From assembly GCA_015491615.1 (NCBI GenBank), contig WFVN01000166.1, positions 1 through 9,859 of the forward strand: a stretch of 9,859 bases of DNA, given 5' to 3'. Position 1 is the first letter of the stretch. Every line of letters starts with the position of its first letter. Positions 5,276 through 9,859 of this stretch are shown here, piece after piece. The stretch is from Gammaproteobacteria bacterium. GTDB taxonomy: Bacteria > Pseudomonadota > Gammaproteobacteria > S012-40. The translations under genes and the position numbers were made by a program. The notes beneath the pieces are model-generated. The model saw only the letters and a program-made list of their open reading frames with translations, was not told the DNA's origin and searched no databases.

Positions 5276-8229
5276 GCTTGCGTGCGCGCCTGCTCGGTTC
5301 TTTGTTTCTCCTCTGGGTTGCCATCGTCTGCCTGTTGCTGGTGTTCTGGATTCCCGCGTGGATGGACGAAGAGCGCGAGGCCCTGGAACGGGTGGACCGG
5401 CACTCGATGAGAATCCTCGCCGATGCCCTCGTCGAACCCATCGCGCATGGCGAATCATCCGCCGTGTACGACGTGCTCTATCGTATCCTGGAAAAGAACG
5501 ATCACTGGCGCCGCCTGGAGCTGGACGATGCCTTCGATCGCCGTATCTATCCCCGGGAGGAGGGTCATGCCCCACGGGATCCGGAATGGGTCTGGATCGA
5601 GGAGGATCTGCGCTCGGAGCATGGTTATCAGGGGCGCCTGCGTCTGGCGGTGGACTATCGATCTCCGTTGGCGGAACGCTTGCGGGTGATCTACGAAGCC
5701 ATCGGCAGCGCCTCGCTCCTCGCCTTGACGCTCCTGCTATTCCTCGGTTGGTTGCAGGAGCGCTGGGTGAGCCGCCCTCTCGAATTCATCAGCGCCGGTC
5801 TGGAAGCCTTCGCCCGTGGTGATCGAAAGCGATCGCCGCCGGATACCGAAGTGCGCGAATTCCAGCGCCTGGTGGAGAGTTTCCGCCACATGCGCGAAGC
5901 GATCCACGAGCGTGAACGGGACCTCCTGCTCCATCGCCAGCGTCTGCAGGCCGTTTTGGACAGCGTCCAGGAGGCCATTCTCGTGGTTACCCACGAGGGC
6001 TTGGTGATAGACGCTAACCCCGCCACTTCTCGCCTGTTCGGTTTCGAGCGGGCGGAGCTCGTCGGCATGCGGGTGGACGTGCTCTTGCCCGGTATCGATC
6101 TGGAAGAAGCGGGTAGCCGTTTGATCTTTGGCGATGCCCGCGACCGCGAAGGGCGGACGATGAAGGGACGGCGTCGCGACGGCCGGCGCCTCACCATGGA
6201 AGTGACGGTGAGTGTTATCGCCGGCATCGACGAGCCCCTCTATTGCCTCCTCGCCCGCGACGTGGGGCCGCGTCTCGAACGGGAGGCCCACAACCGCCGC
6301 CTGCTGGCCGAAGTGCAGGCGATGATCGACCTCATGCCCGGGATCGTCCTGCGCATCGACGGCCAAGGCGAACTGGAGTGGTGGAACGATCGCCTCACCT
6401 ACCTTTGTGGGCTCGATCACCAGCGTTTGGAACACCGCTCTTTCCTGAACTTGTTGGACGAAGCCGACCGGTCCCGTGCCCGCGCCGCCATTGAACAGGC
6501 ACGGATGGAAGGCAAAGGTGAATTCCAGGCACGCCTGCTGGGACGCGAGGCCTCCCTCACCCACCTGTTTCGTTTGCGCCGTTTGGACGGTCCCAATCCG
6601 GCATTGGTCCTGGTGGGCATGGACATCGAGGAGCAACTGGCGGCCCAGCGGCAATTGCAGGAGGCGCGCGACCGGGCGGAACGGCTGGCCCGTTCCCGCT
6701 TCTATTTCCTTGCCAGCGCCAGTCACGAGATCCGTACCCCCCTGAACGGTGTCCTGGGGATGCTGGAGCTACTGGAAGGCCACGTGCGTCCGGAAGGGGA
6801 AGACTATCTGGACAGCGCCCGCCGCTCCGGCGAGCAGCTCCTCGGCCTGCTCAACGACATCCTCGATCTCTCCAAGCTGGAGGCCGGACAATTGCAATTG
6901 GAGCGTAATCCCTTTTCCCTCCAGGAACTGGTGGACGACCTGGTGGAACTGTTCACCCCCCAGGTGCGGGAAAAGGGACTGGAGCTGGGCTGGGAGATCG
7001 TCCCTGGTCTGCCCGAGGCGGTGGAGGGCGACCGCACGCGCCTGTGGCAAGTCCTCGCCAACCTCGTGAGCAACGCCGTCAAATTCACCGAACAGGGGCA
7101 TGTCTTGCTGCGCGTGCGTCCGGGCACGCGTCCGCAGGAGGTGGTCTTCGAGGTGGAAGACAGCGGCATCGGCATCCACCCCGACGACCAGGCGCGCATC
7201 TTCGAATCCTTCCAGCAGGCCGGGAGCGACACCACCCGCCGTTTCGGCGGCACCGGACTCGGTCTCGCCCTGGCGCGGCAACTGGTGGAACGCATGGGCG
7301 GGCGCCTGGAACTCTGGTCGCAACCCGGCCAGGGCAGCCGCTTCACCGTCCACTTGCCCCTGCCCGCCGCCCACCTGCCCAAGGTCCGCGCCGACCACCC
7401 CCTGGCCGGACGGCGCATCCTGGTGGTGGACGACCTCCTCACCAATCGGCGCACCCTGGAGGGCATCCTGCGCGCCGCCGGGGCGACCGCGCACCTGGCG
7501 GCGGACGCCAACGAGGCCCTGGAACGGGTGCACTTCACCCTCGCCGACGGAGAAGGCTACGATGCCCTCCTCATCGACGCCGACCTGCCGGGCATGGACG
7601 GCCCGGCGCTGCTGGAGCGGCTGGCGGCGCTGGACGGCCTGGAAGGCGCGCGGCGCGTCCTCATGGTGGGGGGCAAGGACGAAGGACGGTTACGGCAGGC
7701 GCGGGAGATGGGTCTGACGGGCGTGCTCCACAAGCCCATCCGACGGGGTGAGTTGCTGAGCCTGCTGGCCGGGGACGAGGCCCGCCCCCGCCCGGCTCGC
7801 CCCACCCGCGCTCCGCGCCGGGAGCGGCGCCTGCACGGGCGCGTCCTCCTGGTGGAGGACAATCCGGTGAACCTGAAAGTGGCCAACGCCTTCCTCAACC
7901 GCCTGGGGGTGGAGGTGATCACCGCCGGCGACGGCCGGGAGGCAGTGGAGAAGTGGCGGGAACACCGCCCCGACCTCGTCCTCATGGACGTGCAGATGCC
8001 GGTCATGGACGGCTTCCAGGCCACCGCCGCCATCCGCGCCGAGGAAGGGGCGGGGCGCCATACCCCCATCGTCGCCCTCACCGCCAACGCCCTGGCCGGG
8101 GACGAGCAGGGCTGCCTGGAAGCGGGCATGGACGGCTACCTGCCCAAGCCCCTGAAGATGGAACGACTGGAAGCGGAACTGGCGCGTTGGCTGGGGGGCG
8201 CCGGGGAGACTCAGTCGGCCAGCCGGTAG
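5272..8229 (+). CDS. Membrane hybrid sensor histidine kinase with two PAS and two receiver domains
   Basis: This 985-residue inner-membrane signalling protein has TM1 at about 7-28, a periplasmic sensor of about 115 residues (acidic, His/Trp-bearing, no family recognised), TM2 at about 143-163 and a HAMP at about 164-217. PAS1 spans about 224-330 and PAS2 about 348-460. HisKA carries the phospho-accepting H485 in SHEIRTPLNG. The HATPase has N601, DSGIG at 630-634 and GGTGLGL. Receiver 1 has D720/D721, phosphosite D769 and K821, but Gly at 800 where Thr/Ser is usual. Receiver 2 is canonical, with E862/D863, D906, T937 and K959. The architecture is BarA-like but there is no C-terminal HPt, so a separate HPt protein would be needed for a full relay. 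I chose ATG 5272 because it places TM1 directly after a short basic start (MSLRAR). In-frame ATGs at 5158 and 5215 are possible but add non-signal-like sequence. No cognate regulator is adjacent; the signal is unknown. Confidence 0.95.
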   Translation: MSLRARLLGSLFLLWVAIVCLLLVFWIPAWMDEEREALERVDRHSMRILADALVEPIAHGESSAVYDVLYRILEKNDHWRRLELDDAFDRRIYPREEGHAPRDPEWVWIEEDLRSEHGYQGRLRLAVDYRSPLAERLRVIYEAIGSASLLALTLLLFLGWLQERWVSRPLEFISAGLEAFARGDRKRSPPDTEVREFQRLVESFRHMREAIHERERDLLLHRQRLQAVLDSVQEAILVVTHEGLVIDANPATSRLFGFERAELVGMRVDVLLPGIDLEEAGSRLIFGDARDREGRTMKGRRRDGRRLTMEVTVSVIAGIDEPLYCLLARDVGPRLEREAHNRRLLAEVQAMIDLMPGIVLRIDGQGELEWWNDRLTYLCGLDHQRLEHRSFLNLLDEADRSRARAAIEQARMEGKGEFQARLLGREASLTHLFRLRRLDGPNPALVLVGMDIEEQLAAQRQLQEARDRAERLARSRFYFLASASHEIRTPLNGVLGMLELLEGHVRPEGEDYLDSARRSGEQLLGLLNDILDLSKLEAGQLQLERNPFSLQELVDDLVELFTPQVREKGLELGWEIVPGLPEAVEGDRTRLWQVLANLVSNAVKFTEQGHVLLRVRPGTRPQEVVFEVEDSGIGIHPDDQARIFESFQQAGSDTTRRFGGTGLGLALARQLVERMGGRLELWSQPGQGSRFTVHLPLPAAHLPKVRADHPLAGRRILVVDDLLTNRRTLEGILRAAGATAHLAADANEALERVHFTLADGEGYDALLIDADLPGMDGPALLERLAALDGLEGARRVLMVGGKDEGRLRQAREMGLTGVLHKPIRRGELLSLLAGDEARPRPARPTRAPRRERRLHGRVLLVEDNPVNLKVANAFLNRLGVEVITAGDGREAVEKWREHRPDLVLMDVQMPVMDGFQATAAIRAEEGAGRHTPIVALTANALAGDEQGCLEAGMDGYLPKPLKMERLEAELARWLGGAGETQSASR

Positions 8230-8444
8230 AGGGTGCCGCAGTAGGGGCAGCGGGCCTCGCCGGTGGCGGCGATGGGCAGATAGACCCGCGGGTGGGCGTT
8301 CCACAGACACTCCTCGGGCAACGGGCAACACAGGGGCAACTGGTCGCGGCCGATGGTGCGCTCGCGGGTGCTCGCCGGCGGCTCGCAGGGTTTGCCCTCG
8401 GGGTCCACGCCGTAGATGGTGCGGTCGATGGCCTCGTGATTCAT
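8211..8444 (-). CDS. CHCC-type zinc-finger protein
   Basis: This 77-residue cytoplasmic protein ends with the zf-CHCC pattern also found in the mitochondrial complex I subunit NDUFS6. Likely zinc ligands are C40, H51, C66 and C69, within CCPLPEECLWNAHPRVYLPI and ARCPYCGTLYRL. The N-terminal half is polar, and its function is not known to me. Bacterial members are usually short single-domain proteins of about 60-80 residues, as here. I chose ATG 8444 because AGGAG lies 7 nt upstream; an in-frame start at 8504 would add 20 residues and place that ribosome site inside the gene. It converges on the kinase gene, overlapping its end by 19 bp, and is divergent from ppsA. Confidence 0.9.
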   Translation of the reverse strand: MNHEAIDRTIYGVDPEGKPCEPPASTRERTIGRDQLPLCCPLPEECLWNAHPRVYLPIAATGEARCPYCGTLYRLAD

Positions 8445-8560
8445 CTCTCCACTCCTCCCTAGAAACGAGATCGGGAATTTACCACAGCCCCCGTTCGATG
8501 GCATGGCCGCCCCCCGCGCCCTGGACTAGACTGCCCCCAGGTAAAGACGGGGAGCGAGAG
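8445..8560. promoter_or_regulatory. Divergent spacer expected to hold promoters of the zinc-finger gene and ppsA
   Basis: These 116 bp separate two divergent starts, so both promoters should lie here. For ppsA, GGGGAG (8549-8554) is a ribosome site 6 nt before the ATG, and TAGACT (8527-8532) is a weak -10 candidate without a convincing -35. For the minus strand, TAAATT (8481-8476) in the more AT-rich stretch is a weak -10 candidate. No operator or riboswitch is recognised. Confidence 0.4.
8452..8456 (-). promoter_or_regulatory. Ribosome-binding site of the zinc-finger gene
   Basis: AGGAG (minus strand, within AGGGAGGAGTGGAGAG) lies 7 nt before ATG 8444 and decides this start over the longer in-frame one. 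Confidence 0.8.
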
Positions 8561-9859
8561 ATGGCCCGATTCATCCGCTGGTTCGCAGAGATCACCATGG
8601 ACGACGTGCCCCTGGTGGGTGGCAAGAACGCCTCTCTGGGGGAGCTGTACCGGGAGCTCACCCCCCAGGGGGTGCGCGTCCCCAACGGCTTCGCCGTCAC
8701 CGCCGAAGCCTACCGCTACGCCCTGGAACGGGCCGGGGCCTGGGAACGGCTGCACGCGGTCCTGGACGGCCTCGACCCCGACGACGTGGCCGACCTGGCC
8801 CGCCGCGCGGCCAAAGCGCGGGAGATCGTCTACCAGGCCGGCCTGCCCGACGACCTGCGCGACGAGATCCTCACCGCCTACCACCGCCTGCAGGAGGAAT
8901 ACGGCGAGGACCTCTCGGTGGCGGTACGCTCCTCGGCCACCGCCGAGGACCTGCCCACCGCCAGCTTCGCCGGCCAGCAGGAGACCTACCTCAACGTGCG
9001 CGGCGACGAGGCCCTGCTGGACGCGGTGCGGCGCTGCTTCGCCTCCCTGTTCACCGACCGCGCCATCCACTATCGCATCGACCAGGGCTTCGACCATTTC
9101 AAGGTCTTCCTCTCCGTGGGGATCATGAAGATGGTGCGCTCCGACCTGGCCAGCTCCGGGGTCATGTTCTCCCTGGACACGGAGACGGGCTTCCGCGACG
9201 TGGTCTTCATCACCGGCGCCTGGGGGCTGGGCGAGAACGTCGTCCAGGGGGCGGTGGATCCGGACGAGTTCTACGTCCACAAACCCACCTTCGAGCAAGG
9301 CTACCGGGCGGTGCTGCGGCGCGCCCTCGGGGCCAAGAAGATCAAGATGGTCTATGCCCAGGGGGGCACGCGCGAGGCGGTGCGCAACGTGCCCACCACC
9401 CCCGCCGAACGGGCCCGCTTCTGCTTGCAGGACGACGAGGTCCTCACCCTCGCCGACTACGCCATCAAGATCGAGCGCCACTACGGCGCCCGCGCCGGCC
9501 ACGACATGCCCATGGACATGGAGTGGGCCAAGGACGGCCTGGACGGCCAGCTCTACGTGGTCCAGGCGCGCCCGGAGACGGTCACCTCCCAGCGCGATGC
9601 CGCCGTCCTCGAGGAGTATCACCTGGAAGGAAAGGGCAAGGTCCTGGTGGAGGGGCGCGCGGTGGGCACCAAGATCGCCGCCGGGTCGGTGCGGGTGATC
9701 CCTGACATCGGCCACCTGCACGAATTCCGTCCCGGCGAGGTGCTGGTGGCCGACACCACCACCCCCGACTGGGAACCGGTGATGAAGACCGCCGCCGCGG
9801 TTGGTGACGATGGCGGCGGGCGCACCTGTCACGCCGCCATCGTCGCCCGCGAGCTGGGC
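8561..9859 (+). CDS. ppsA: Phosphoenolpyruvate synthase, N-terminal 433 residues (cut by window edge), active-site motif altered
   Basis: PpsA (pyruvate, water dikinase) converts pyruvate, ATP and water to PEP, AMP and phosphate, feeding gluconeogenesis in the cytoplasm. The visible part has the ATP-binding domain (about 1-345: GGKNASLGEL, VPNGFAVTAEAY, VRSSATAEDLPTASFAGQQETYLNV, AWGLGENVVQGAVDPDEFYVHKP, VQARPETV) and the start of the swivelling phosphohistidine domain (LVADTTTPDWEPVMKT). The catalytic His is H424 in GGRTCHAAIVARELG. E. coli PpsA reads AIVTNRGGRTCHAAI here; this sequence reads AVGDDGGGRTCH, with V, G, D, D and G at 414-418 in place of I, V, T, N and R. Reversing the 14 bases at 9799-9812 restores the family sequence exactly and in frame. 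The remaining PEP/pyruvate-binding domain lies outside the window. Family identity is certain; whether the encoded protein is active is in doubt. Start: ATG with GGGGAG 6 nt upstream. Confidence 0.97.
   Translation, partial: MARFIRWFAEITMDDVPLVGGKNASLGELYRELTPQGVRVPNGFAVTAEAYRYALERAGAWERLHAVLDGLDPDDVADLARRAAKAREIVYQAGLPDDLRDEILTAYHRLQEEYGEDLSVAVRSSATAEDLPTASFAGQQETYLNVRGDEALLDAVRRCFASLFTDRAIHYRIDQGFDHFKVFLSVGIMKMVRSDLASSGVMFSLDTETGFRDVVFITGAWGLGENVVQGAVDPDEFYVHKPTFEQGYRAVLRRALGAKKIKMVYAQGGTREAVRNVPTTPAERARFCLQDDEVLTLADYAIKIERHYGARAGHDMPMDMEWAKDGLDGQLYVVQARPETVTSQRDAAVLEEYHLEGKGKVLVEGRAVGTKIAAGSVRVIPDIGHLHEFRPGEVLVADTTTPDWEPVMKTAAAVGDDGGGRTCHAAIVARELG
9792..9819. repeat. 7-bp inverted repeat bounding an inverted 14-bp core in ppsA
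   Basis: The arms CCGCCGC (9792-9798) and GCGGCGG (9813-9819) are perfect inverted repeats around GGTTGGTGACGATG. The reverse complement of the core, CATCGTCACCAACC, gives codons for the conserved IVTNR in the ppsA frame. The next outer bases (9791 and 9820) and the innermost core bases do not pair, so the arms are exactly 7 bp. Confidence 0.9.
9806..9844. repeat. 13-bp perfect inverted repeat over the ppsA catalytic histidine codon
   Basis: Positions 9806-9818 (GACGATGGCGGCG) are the reverse complement of 9832-9844 (CGCCGCCATCGTC), leaving a 13-nt loop that starts at 9819 and includes most of the T-C-H codons. This stem exists only because the core at 9799-9812 is inverted. In the expected orientation the same bases would be direct repeats encoding AAIV twice. 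Confidence 0.85.

Noticed and set aside
8445..8504. 20-residue N-terminal extension of the zinc-finger protein
   Set aside because: The AGGAG ribosome site for ATG 8444 lies inside the extension, and the added residues are not part of the domain.
9792..9819. Site-specific recombinase-driven invertible promoter or gene segment
   Set aside because: The core is only 14 bp, lies within coding sequence, and no invertase gene is nearby. Template switching or an artefact fits better.
8459..9832. 457-codon open frame on the minus strand, opposite ppsA
   Set aside because: It is a GC-rich shadow of ppsA. It was useful only because it spells IVTNRGG near its start, which revealed the inverted core in ppsA.

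Overview
This is a high-GC chromosomal window from a bacterium, most likely a gammaproteobacterium. Three things suggest this: a PBP1b of the E. coli type (with a UB2H-like region) followed directly by a TPR lipoprotein as in pseudomonads, an E. coli-like phosphoenolpyruvate synthase, and a small lipoprotein resembling the SoxXA-binding protein (SoxK) of sulfur oxidisers. The last hints at a sulfur-oxidising relative (purple sulfur or chemolithotrophic group), but this is inference. There are no rRNA or tRNA genes, transposases, CRISPR arrays or phage genes. The gene content is housekeeping and signalling.

Layout: (1) 1-2422, minus strand: the 5' part of xseA (exonuclease VII large subunit, cut by the window edge), preceded by a small SoxK-like lipoprotein gene, preceded by a fused aminoglycoside-phosphotransferase-like/P-loop kinase gene. 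A strong terminator-like hairpin lies inside the first codons of xseA. (2) 2464-5033, plus strand: mrcB (PBP1b) and an overlapping small TPR lipoprotein gene that looks like a short LpoP, the outer-membrane activator of PBP1b in Pseudomonas; together they form a cell-wall synthase operon. (3) 5034-5271: a spacer with no recognised gene and one possible Trp-rich small ORF, which overlaps the next gene by ATGA. (4) 5272-8229, plus strand: a 985-residue membrane hybrid histidine kinase (two TM segments, HAMP, two PAS, HisKA, HATPase, two receivers, no HPt). (5) 8211-8444, minus strand: a 77-residue CHCC zinc-finger protein whose end overlaps the kinase gene. (6) 8561-9859, plus strand: ppsA, cut by the window edge.

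The most striking observation is in ppsA. The 14 bases at 9799-9812, bounded by 7-bp perfect inverted repeats, read as the exact reverse complement of what the family motif requires. As given, the protein reads AVGDDGGGRTCH just before the catalytic histidine. Flipping only those 14 bases restores the conserved AIVTNRGGRTCH in frame. This is a microinversion at the active site: a real mutation or switch, a culture variant, or a sequencing/assembly artefact.
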